Source: a virus
IMG/VR virus record: IMGVR_UViG_3300017949_000054
Location: 1 to 25,696 of that record
Length of the DNA: 25,696 bases
Strand: one strand, 5' to 3'
The position numbers and the translations under genes are program-made. Below, piece after piece: positions 1 to 6,866 of the stretch. The notes beneath the pieces were generated by a model. The model did no database searches and was not told the origin of the DNA. It saw nothing but the letters and a program-made list of their open reading frames with translations. The stretch's first letter is position 1, and the number at the start of each line of letters is the position of its first letter.

Positions 1-929
1 CTGTTTACAGCAGGTTGGTGTTTACCATAAGAAGTTTCTAATAAAGTGATTGCAATAAGAAATCTTGGATCAACTTTATGCTTTGTCCCAACATTGTAGT
101 AAGTTGGCAATTGATCAATAATCCATTGTGCTACATCAACACTTTTTAAATAATTCAAGACTTTTTCTTCGTCTACTAATACATGAGTTCCTGACCCTCC
201 TACACCACCACCACCATCTCCTGACGGTTCAGCCCCAAGCCAAGCATCTAAAAATTCTTTTGCTGATTCCCAAGTTTGATCTTCTACAATAAAGTTTCTA
301 AACATTGGCTCAACAGTGTCTAACCATTCTTGAGGAAGAGGTTCAATGTAAACAGTATCTGGGTTCCAACCTCCCACATCAATTAAAAGAAAACTAAGTA
401 GTTTAGGAAAACCTTGATCTTCAATGTCTCCAGTTCCTGTTGAATCTGCTCCGGGAGGCTGAAATACATTAAATCCACTATCATTATTTTGAACAATCAT
501 ACCCATTTGCAAAAAAGCCTGCATTACGTTGGGAAGAGTTGGGTCAAAGTAAGTATATTGCAATCTTTTTAGAGAACAACTTGCTTCGATAACAACTGGC
601 TCTGGAACGAACTGAACTAAAGGTACTAAATCAATATAGCCAGAAAACACTAAAATTGGCTTCGTTTTTTTAAGATAAACTACGATCCTATCCATAGGAC
701 GAATTTTGCCTGATAATAAAATAGAAGTAGTATTGTCTTCTGACCCACCAGATCTTCTACCTTGAAGAACAAACCTAGCAGTAGAAACGTCATTTGATCT
801 TCTTTCTATTGACCCTTCAATTATATCATTAGAAATATCAATAGGGGGGACTAATTTGCCCTCATCGTCTGTTTCATTAGGCTGTATATAAACACGAACT
901 TCTGGAGAATAGGCGATTCGTCTTCCCAT
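1..929 (-). CDS. Baseplate hub protein with lysozyme-like C-terminus (partial)
   Basis: The gene starts with ATG at 929, just after the stop of the previous gene, with AAAGGA about 8 bases upstream. It is open for 309 codons and runs off the left edge, so the C-terminus is missing. Residues 70-130 have the pattern of phage baseplate hub proteins (a D-R-I-V-V-Y-L strand, then V-F-S-G-Y-I-D, then a strand rich in V/I and a K-R-L-Q motif). A Gly-rich linker lies at about 238-247. After it, residues 255-309 resemble the start of a glucosaminidase or transglycosylase fold: a segment K-V-D-P-R-F-L-I-A-I followed by L-L-E-T-S-Y-G, where E298 would be the candidate catalytic Glu. The likely role is a central hub that also cuts peptidoglycan during injection. 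The hub assignment is inferred from patterns and position; the lytic domain is only partly visible. Confidence 0.62.
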   Translation of the reverse strand, partial: MGRRIAYSPEVRVYIQPNETDDEGKLVPPIDISNDIIEGSIERRSNDVSTARFVLQGRRSGGSEDNTTSILLSGKIRPMDRIVVYLKKTKPILVFSGYIDLVPLVQFVPEPVVIEASCSLKRLQYTYFDPTLPNVMQAFLQMGMIVQNNDSGFNVFQPPGADSTGTGDIEDQGFPKLLSFLLIDVGGWNPDTVYIEPLPQEWLDTVEPMFRNFIVEDQTWESAKEFLDAWLGAEPSGDGGGGVGGSGTHVLVDEEKVLNYLKSVDVAQWIIDQLPTYYNVGTKHKVDPRFLIAITLLETSYGKHQPAVN

Positions 930-930
930 T

Positions 931-1701
931 TTAACTTCCTTTCGCTCCCTTTGTCCCGTCGTTTATTCCTGAAATTGGATCGTTATTAGAAGTGAACGGT
1001 TGTCTAGCGGGATTAAATGGTTTAATTGCTCCAGCATCTGTTGAAAAAATTGCAGGAATTTTTTGACCATCTTTTATTGTCGCCGTTTTATTAGTTGGGT
1101 ACTTTATAAATTCACTAAATTTTGCATTTCTATTAAAATTAATATCATGAGGATCTGTCAAATCTCTAAAAATAACAAATTCAAAAACAAACTCTGGAGC
1201 AACTGGGATACCTTGATTTTGAACAGATACTCCAGCCTGAAAACTCATAACTACTCCCAATGATCTAACTCCAGCCCCGGGAATTTCTAATAAAAATAAA
1301 TTATTATGATCAATAGTTGCATTAACTTGTTGTTCTCTAATAAATTTTGCTAATGCATTATATTCTGCTTCATCTTTACAAAGTCCTTTGATTTGAAAAG
1401 GATTTCTTTTAAAGTATTGAGGATAAAATTTATTATAAAAACGAGAAACAGCATTTTGTCCAACTAAGCCATATCCATAATTTACTTCTAGTACCCATAA
1501 ATCAAAAGAAGCAGTGTCTTGTGGTAAAGTAAACTTTCTATCTTCTTCTTTATTATCAGAAGCGGCTTGATTAAATCCTAATTGACCGCTTTGACTATAA
1601 GAGTCTGTTCCATAAGAAATTTTTTTAAGAAATGCTTTTCTTTCACCAGCATTTTTATTGATTAATTGTTGCTGTTTTGGAGTTATCTTTTTTTCAGACA
1701 T
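931..1701 (-). CDS. Putative baseplate / tail-tube-like structural protein
   Basis: A 256-residue protein between the amidase fusion and the hub protein. Its ATG overlaps the end of the upstream gene by 8 bases (ATGTCTGA), suggesting coupled translation. The N-terminus is Lys/Gln-rich and probably flexible. Residues about 65-190 read like a beta-rich tail-tube-like domain: strands around F-D-L-W-V-L-E-V, a Y-P-Q-Y-F motif, then a helix with D-E-A-E-Y-N-A-L and F-I-R-E-Q-Q. This arrangement is common in phage baseplate or tube-initiator proteins that sit between tape measure and hub. No enzyme motif is visible. The C-terminal tail is Gly/Asn/Pro-rich. Assignment rests on pattern and gene order and is moderate. 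Confidence 0.55.
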   Translation of the reverse strand: MSEKKITPKQQQLINKNAGERKAFLKKISYGTDSYSQSGQLGFNQAASDNKEEDRKFTLPQDTASFDLWVLEVNYGYGLVGQNAVSRFYNKFYPQYFKRNPFQIKGLCKDEAEYNALAKFIREQQVNATIDHNNLFLLEIPGAGVRSLGVVMSFQAGVSVQNQGIPVAPEFVFEFVIFRDLTDPHDINFNRNAKFSEFIKYPTNKTATIKDGQKIPAIFSTDAGAIKPFNPARQPFTSNNDPISGINDGTKGAKGS

Positions 1702-3253
1702 TTATTCCAAACCTATCTTCAATTACTTTTTGTACTTCTGATGTAACGTTCCTATCTATTACGTCTGGGGGATAGGTAAAACCTGCTTGCGAAAGTGCAT
1801 CAGATTCAGTTATATCAAAATTGTTCACAAATTCAGCATATGAGGCTCCAAGTGACCGGGCTTCTTCGCTTACCGAAATATCACTTGTTGCAGTGGGATC
1901 AGACCATTGAATAAATTCGACAAAACCAATTCCACCTTTATTGTATTTAAGTTGATTTGTTGCTGCTGTAGTTGCTTTAGAAACAAAATGACTAGATAAA
2001 TATTCTACTAAACTACATTCTAATTCCCATTGAGGTAAAATCTCGTCATTTGCAATTCTGACCCTTGGAAATTCATAAGGAATTAATTTAATATCATTAG
2101 CCCCTTCCCAACCGTAATGAGGGTAACTAAATCGCATATTTTGATTAGAAAAAGATGACTGACTCTTAACTGTAAAGAAATCTCTAAAGAAATTAGCAAG
2201 ATGCACTATTCCATTTTTGCGAGCATTTTCTTTATCTTCAAAAAAAGAAATATCATCGCTTTTATTATAATAATTGTTATTTATTCCCCAAAAACCGTTC
2301 GGCACATATCCGCTTAATTTGAAATTATCTATTTGAACGCCTAATATCTGTATTACTTGACCGCCGTAAGTATCTTCAACTTTTGTTCTTAATGAATAAC
2401 TCCAAGAAATATTTTCTGGAGGAACTAAAAGCCATATACTTTTCTTTATTGGCTCTCCTTCTACAGTATTATCATAATAGGAAAAAGAACACATATTTCT
2501 TGTATCATAAACTCCACCTGAAAAATATGCTGAAGAATCAAGATATCTACTTGTATTACTTTTTTTAAAATTTGGATCTATAGAATTATAATATTTTTCT
2601 TTATTTGCAATTAAATTTGGAGAAAAAGGATCGTCCTCTGGCATTGGAACAATCCTAGTAACAGCGTTTGCGGCCACTCCTTTTGGAAAAGTATATCCAC
2701 TAATATCTTTTGTTCCGTCATCAGAATCAGAACTGCCCTCTTTCCATGAAGGTAGTTTATTATTTTTTATGTAGGAATAGAATTCATCACCGGGGCAACT
2801 AACGCTATTGTCGCCATCTTTATGACCTTGTAAATTATTCTGATCTAAATTGAGTTCATCAAGTAGCCACGATAAAGATTTTAACGCTGCTTCGGAGGGT
2901 AAATCATTGCTATAATCTCCATCAATAGCAATTCCCGGCTCATTGTTATGACCTACACAATGTTGACCTTCTACTGCTTTCCCTCTTCCTTCATAAACAT
3001 TTCCACTAGGCATTATTATATAATGAAATCTAATATCATCTAACCCTTTGCCTGCGGGTCTTAAAGTCATATCTTCACTTTGTATTTTTTTTAATCTTAG
3101 ATATTCATTAGAAGCGCTTTCTCCTGTTCCAAGGGTAACTTCTTGGGTATGGTGAATAAATACTTTAATTCCTTTGTGCCAAGAAGTTTTTTTTGTTTTT
3201 TTAGGAGGTTGAGCGCCCCACGTTGAGCGAGAAATAATTTTACGAATAGCCAT
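1694..3253 (-). CDS. N-acetylmuramoyl-L-alanine amidase (PGRP) fused to baseplate domain
   Basis: A 519-residue fusion. Residues 1-170 form an Amidase_2/PGRP domain: R-S-T-W-G-A at the start, I-H-H-T at 33-36, F-H-Y-I-I and V-Y-E-G-R-G at 77-91, H-N-N-E-P-G-I-A-I at 102-110, and G-H-K-D-G with S-C-P-G at 143-155. H34 (or H35), H144 and C153 match the zinc ligands of this family, which cleaves the bond between MurNAc and L-Ala in peptidoglycan. After an acidic Ser/Asp linker (about 174-185), residues 190-519 look structural, with a P-P-E-N-I-S-W-S-Y segment followed by a Y-G-G-Q-V strand and a K-L-S-G-Y segment, a layout seen in tail tube or baseplate proteins. It lies directly after the tape measure gene, so a virion-borne lysin at the tail tip is more likely than an endolysin. 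The ribosome binding site is weak (GGGA). Confidence 0.8.
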   Translation of the reverse strand: MAIRKIISRSTWGAQPPKKTKKTSWHKGIKVFIHHTQEVTLGTGESASNEYLRLKKIQSEDMTLRPAGKGLDDIRFHYIIMPSGNVYEGRGKAVEGQHCVGHNNEPGIAIDGDYSNDLPSEAALKSLSWLLDELNLDQNNLQGHKDGDNSVSCPGDEFYSYIKNNKLPSWKEGSSDSDDGTKDISGYTFPKGVAANAVTRIVPMPEDDPFSPNLIANKEKYYNSIDPNFKKSNTSRYLDSSAYFSGGVYDTRNMCSFSYYDNTVEGEPIKKSIWLLVPPENISWSYSLRTKVEDTYGGQVIQILGVQIDNFKLSGYVPNGFWGINNNYYNKSDDISFFEDKENARKNGIVHLANFFRDFFTVKSQSSFSNQNMRFSYPHYGWEGANDIKLIPYEFPRVRIANDEILPQWELECSLVEYLSSHFVSKATTAATNQLKYNKGGIGFVEFIQWSDPTATSDISVSEEARSLGASYAEFVNNFDITESDALSQAGFTYPPDVIDRNVTSEVQKVIEDRFGINV

Positions 3254-3259
3254 TTATTA

Positions 3260-5494
3260 TTATCCCGTTTCTCTCTTAGAGGCTTCTCTGTTAGGCAATA
3301 GTTTTAGAAGTTTTTTAGCGTCATCAGTTAAGTCAACAAGTTGTCTACTTTGATCTTGTGTTTGACCAGCCGCAGTTCCAGCAATTCTTTTTTCAAATGC
3401 AGAAATATCAAATTCACCTTTTCTTACTAATTCAAGTTGTTTTTGATAGTATGGTTTTTTAATTAATCCACCCTCTAATGCTTTATCAAGAGTTTCAGTT
3501 CCCTTTTTAATATACTGATTCTTTTGAGCGGCACTTAATTTTTGCCAGTTCTGTTTTGATAATTCTTTCAATTCACTACTGACAAAACCTTTTTCCCCTC
3601 GCATTGGGTTTCCGCCAACTGATATATCAAATTCTGAGGCTAACTTGCCAAAAGCATTTTTTGCGCCATCGCCTTCTGCTCTTCCTGCGGCAATATATAA
3701 ATCTGCTGCTCTCTCAACTTGCTCTGGATCTAAACCAGCATCTTCTGCCATTTGATAAACTTCAGTAGGGTCTTCAGTTTTAAATCGTTTTGCTTGAATC
3801 ATTCTATTAACATATATATTAAATGCTTGATTATCTCTACCACTAGGATCAGCAAAAGTTATACCGGGAGAAGCCATACCCGGTAACATTGGTCCTCCAC
3901 TTGCTGATTGTTTAAAACCCTTTCTCAATGTATCTAAAGCGCTTTTAACTTCTTTTGAAGGTTTACCTCCACCAAGTCCTAATGCTTGCTTTTGCATTCC
4001 TTTAACGCCAAATTTTTCTAAACTTTTCATTTCATTTAAACTTTCTAGCGTTGAGGCTTGAGTTTTTATTTTGTCAGTTTGATTATAAATTCTTTGAGCA
4101 GTCATTGGTCCGTCTAGCCCAAAAGTTTGTGCTGCCATATTAAATGCAAAAGTTTCTTTTTCTTCTTTAGTTGATCCCGGAGCAGATCGCATAAACATAT
4201 CAACTGTGCTTTTATATGAACTCAAACCTTGACTCATCATTTCAAGCGACTCTCTTCCACCCCCAGCAGAAAATGGATCGCCCATTGCCATTGCCATCAT
4301 AGTTGACATACTAGCACCTTGACCAGCCATGCTACCCATAGTTAGCCCAAGCATAGTAGGGCTATTTAGAAGATTAAATACACCTTGTCCTTGGACTTGG
4401 GGAACGCTGCTCATTAAGGCGGCGGCTTGTAATGAACCCGGACCTCTTGTGTTTTGCAAACTCATTTGATTTAGCACTTGAACAGTTTCTTGAGCAAATT
4501 GAGCAACACCTTTTCCTGCTCCCCTTGCCATTTTACCAAAAACTTCCATCTCTTCTTGTGCTTCTTTTGCGTCTAAGCCAAGCCTTTTTATAGAAAGATC
4601 AATAACATCTATCGCCGTTCCTGCATCAATTCCGACTTTTTGCATAATTTCTTTTGCGCTTTCAGAAACGTTATAAGTCTCTCCTAAACTTCTAAATCCT
4701 TTTGATCTTGACGCCTCTATAAGAGAAAGATTTTGTTTATAACCCATCATATCAAAAGGATTTATTGAACGCATAAATGCTTCTTTACGCATTTGATAAC
4801 CTTGAGAAATAGCGGGAGCCATTGATCCGCCAAACATACTAAACGGTTCTCCGGTTTTACTTGCAAATATAGAAGGAAAGGCTGTAAGGCTTGCAACATA
4901 AGATCCAAGTCCACTTGAAAAACTGTCAATTCCCGGACCCATTGCTCCACCAAGCATACCCATCTGGTTAGGTTGTCCTAATCTTTGCCCAATTACTCTA
5001 TTTCTTGCAAAGTCTAAACCTTGAGCGCCTAACCTTAGACCAGACGGAATTGTAAATGGACGAGAATAAGGACTACTAACTAGTCCAGAGGCAACCTGAT
5101 ATCCCGCTTGTTGGAAATGACCCTCTTGCAACATCCTGTGTGCTTCGGGAAGGTTTAATAAACCAACATTTCTTCTTAAGTTTAAATACCCATCTGCTAC
5201 ATCACCCTCTGCGTTTTTAACACCGTAGGCAAACTGCGTCCTTGGCCGCGCTCTCACCTTTTCAGGAAGCGATCTGAATTCCTCAGCGCTTCTTGTAGCG
5301 CGAGTGTAAGCATTGCTAGATCTTCTTTGATCTGAATCCCCACCAGATCCCCCAGAACTTCCTGATAAAAGATTTTTAATTTCTCCTAATTGTTGAGATA
5401 GGGATTCATTATAGGCTTCTTGTGCTTTTACACCTATTCTCGTTGTTTCATGCAAACTTGCAATTGCTTCTACAATTTTATCAGAATCCGCCAT
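3260..5494 (-). CDS. Tail tape measure protein
   Basis: A 744-residue protein immediately after the frameshifted chaperone gene, the standard position of the tape measure. Its N-terminus is helical and charged, followed by a Ser/Gly/Asp-rich linker at about 43-60. The centre (about 170-250 and 365-430) is rich in Gly, Met, Ala and Ser with hydrophobic stretches, and the C-terminus is Lys/Gln-rich with likely coiled coil. This mixture of helices and Gly/Met-rich hydrophobic segments is typical. No peptidase or lysozyme motif is seen. By the usual rule of about 1.5 angstroms of tail per residue, 744 residues would fit a tail of roughly 110 nm; this is an inference. The start codon follows the chaperone stop by one base. 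It contains two Gly-Thr-Ala tripeptides. Confidence 0.82.
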   Translation of the reverse strand: MADSDKIVEAIASLHETTRIGVKAQEAYNESLSQQLGEIKNLLSGSSGGSGGDSDQRRSSNAYTRATRSAEEFRSLPEKVRARPRTQFAYGVKNAEGDVADGYLNLRRNVGLLNLPEAHRMLQEGHFQQAGYQVASGLVSSPYSRPFTIPSGLRLGAQGLDFARNRVIGQRLGQPNQMGMLGGAMGPGIDSFSSGLGSYVASLTAFPSIFASKTGEPFSMFGGSMAPAISQGYQMRKEAFMRSINPFDMMGYKQNLSLIEASRSKGFRSLGETYNVSESAKEIMQKVGIDAGTAIDVIDLSIKRLGLDAKEAQEEMEVFGKMARGAGKGVAQFAQETVQVLNQMSLQNTRGPGSLQAAALMSSVPQVQGQGVFNLLNSPTMLGLTMGSMAGQGASMSTMMAMAMGDPFSAGGGRESLEMMSQGLSSYKSTVDMFMRSAPGSTKEEKETFAFNMAAQTFGLDGPMTAQRIYNQTDKIKTQASTLESLNEMKSLEKFGVKGMQKQALGLGGGKPSKEVKSALDTLRKGFKQSASGGPMLPGMASPGITFADPSGRDNQAFNIYVNRMIQAKRFKTEDPTEVYQMAEDAGLDPEQVERAADLYIAAGRAEGDGAKNAFGKLASEFDISVGGNPMRGEKGFVSSELKELSKQNWQKLSAAQKNQYIKKGTETLDKALEGGLIKKPYYQKQLELVRKGEFDISAFEKRIAGTAAGQTQDQSRQLVDLTDDAKKLLKLLPNREASKRETG

Positions 5495-5495
5495 T

Positions 5496-5840
5496 TTAAC
5501 TCTTTTCTAAATCTTCAGCCTTCATTTCAAGATTTGTTAAAAACTTTTCAAGAGAAACAAAATCTTCCATTGTATCGGGGATAATTTGTTCGTAATTATC
5601 TCCTAATGCTTCATCATCTTTATTATCAATTCCCCAGATTTTTTCAGTCATTGATGGGAAAGCCTGCATTAGTGATTGTTTAAACATTGTTTCTTTTTCT
5701 TCTGTTTGATCTTCTCTTTCCCAAACAAAAAGATGAAGATTTATTAAATTTGTTAAATGATTTAAGGGTTTTTTATTTATGACACCTGATCTGTCAAGGG
5801 ATCTGAGAAAGAACTTGAATTCTTCAGATCCTTGCTTGAT
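5496..5840 (-). CDS. Tail assembly chaperone, -1 frameshift extension (GT-type)
   Basis: This is the second reading frame of the chaperone, entered by a -1 slip at AAATTTA (5840-5846). After the slip, 114 further residues are read, beginning I-K-Q-G-S-E-E-F-K-F-F-L-R-S and ending at the TAA just before the tape measure start. The frame is open from right at the slippery site: its upstream stop (TGA) lies only a few bases before it. There is an ATG at 5687 giving a 63-residue ORF, but no ribosome binding site precedes it and the protein-like sequence clearly continues upstream of that Met. The fusion product would be 252 residues from the TTG start at 6253. In other phages the longer G-T product bridges tape measure and tube proteins during tail assembly and is absent from the virion. 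Confidence 0.85.
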   Translation of the reverse strand: MKQGSEEFKFFLRSLDRSGVINKKPLNHLTNLINLHLFVWEREDQTEEKETMFKQSLMQAFPSMTEKIWGIDNKDDEALGDNYEQIIPDTMEDFVSLEKFLTNLEMKAEDLEKS

Positions 5841-6253
5841 AAATTTTCAACCCTCTCTATTTCATCATACATAGATGCTAGAAGTTGTACATATTCACCA
5901 TTTATTGATTCTATAATTATCCAATTCCAATTTTTTAATATATAATTAAACTTTTCTTTTATATTTATGTAAGCGCTTTTGTCATAGCGAGGCATAAATG
6001 GAGTGTTATTAATAGAAACAATACAGGCTGCCGCTATAGCAACAGCGGCAGCCTTCTCTTCAGCAATCGTATCTGTAAATTCTTTAACTATTTGACCTAC
6101 TATTAGTTCTTCTTCCAATTTTAAAGTTCTTATTTCAAATTTATGATTATACCACTCAAAAGAACGAACAATATGACCTATATGAATCAATTCATTAAAT
6201 TCGTCTGAATTAGTTATTTCTTCAAATAAATCCTGACTATTTTCTTCACTCAA
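5777..6253 (-). CDS. Tail assembly chaperone (G-type, unshifted product)
   Basis: A 158-residue acidic, mostly helical protein between tail tube and tape measure genes, the expected place for the tail assembly chaperone. The start is read as TTG at 6253 because GGAG lies 6 bases before it; no ATG is available, since a stop lies directly before the only other upstream candidate (TTG at 6265). A weak non-ATG start may limit its synthesis relative to the tube. Unshifted translation ends in S-D-P-L-T-D-Q-V-S at 5777. A slippery heptamer and stem-loop near its 3' end allow a -1 shift into the next frame. No catalytic motifs are seen. The assignment relies on position and on the frameshift signal and not on recognisable sequence similarity. 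Confidence 0.82.
   Translation of the reverse strand: MSEENSQDLFEEITNSDEFNELIHIGHIVRSFEWYNHKFEIRTLKLEEELIVGQIVKEFTDTIAEEKAAAVAIAAACIVSINNTPFMPRYDKSAYINIKEKFNYILKNWNWIIIESINGEYVQLLASMYDEIERVENLSSKDLKNSSSFSDPLTDQVS
5799..5846 (-). promoter_or_regulatory. Programmed -1 ribosomal frameshift element
   Basis: Read on the minus strand, A-AAT-TTA occupies 5846-5840 in the zero frame of the chaperone gene, a standard X-XXY-YYZ slippery heptamer. Eight bases later a stem forms between GGATCTGA (5831-5824) and TCAGATCC (5806-5799), a perfect 8-bp match, with an inner AGAA/TTCT pairing and a TTCAAG loop; CAA/TTG can extend it outward past a one-base bulge, reducing the spacer to about 5 bases. The -1 frame is open exactly from this site. 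The distance and structure are those of known -1 stimulatory elements. Confidence 0.85.
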
Positions 6254-6269
6254 TTTAATCTCCAATTAT

Positions 6270-6851
6270 TTAATTAACCCCCCAAACTGGGTCTTGTACT
6301 GGAATGCCTTCATTTGCATAAGTTGCTGTTGTTTCTTCAAGATTTGTGTACCAAACTGTAATTGATAAAGGATTAACAATAGAATCAACAGTTGCATTTT
6401 CATCATCTCTTACATCAACAACTCTTGCGTTTTTAAAAGTTTTTACTCTCCAAGTAGTTGAATTTGGATTTCTAATTACTCTTTGTAAGGCAAACTTGCT
6501 TCCATTATCATCATTCATATCTGTGCTAGTCATCATCCAAGTAAAGAAATCCGCTAAATCGTTTATATCTTGAGGAATTCCACTAAACATATCTCTTAGT
6601 GTTTGCCAAATATTTTTATCAAAAGTTTCAAGAACGGTCATTGTAATCTCGCCGTGAGTAATTGCGCGAGGAACAATAATCTCAGTTGGCCTTACATAAT
6701 TCAAAGGATGTACTTCAACGGCTCCAGTTACTGGCTGTGGAGAACGATGAGTAACTTCCTGACATAAGGCTAAAATTTTATTATTGCCTGCTCCATCTTT
6801 TAAAGTCCACGCAGTAAATGCGGAACCCGTTTGTCTTGCTCTAATAGCCAT
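6270..6851 (-). CDS. Tail tube protein
   Basis: A 193-residue protein directly after the sheath gene and before the tail chaperone, the conserved place of the major tail tube subunit in contractile-tailed phages. It is beta-rich, with a V-E-V-H-P-L-N-Y-V-R-P segment, an H-G-E-I-T-M-T-V-L strand, a helical W-Q-T-L-R-D-M-F segment and a late strand N-P-L-S-I-T-V-W-Y, consistent with the tube fold. No membrane segment or signal peptide. AAGGAG lies about 11 bases before the ATG, a somewhat long spacing. It contains no Gly-Thr-Ala motif, in contrast with the sheath and head proteins. The call depends on order plus fold-like pattern. Confidence 0.78.
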   Translation of the reverse strand: MAIRARQTGSAFTAWTLKDGAGNNKILALCQEVTHRSPQPVTGAVEVHPLNYVRPTEIIVPRAITHGEITMTVLETFDKNIWQTLRDMFSGIPQDINDLADFFTWMMTSTDMNDDNGSKFALQRVIRNPNSTTWRVKTFKNARVVDVRDDENATVDSIVNPLSITVWYTNLEETTATYANEGIPVQDPVWGVN

Positions 6852-6866
6852 TATTTATTATTCTCC

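Noticed and set aside
1063-1263. Plus-strand ORFs, such as this 66-residue one and others across the window
   Set aside because: All lie opposite well-supported minus-strand genes, have no ribosome binding sites and encode low-complexity, Cys/Phe/Ile-rich sequences typical of antisense shadows.
5496-5687. 63-residue ORF as an independent gene
   Set aside because: No ribosome binding site before its ATG, and the same frame continues upstream as plausible protein exactly to the slippery heptamer. It is better read as the C-terminal part of the frameshift product.
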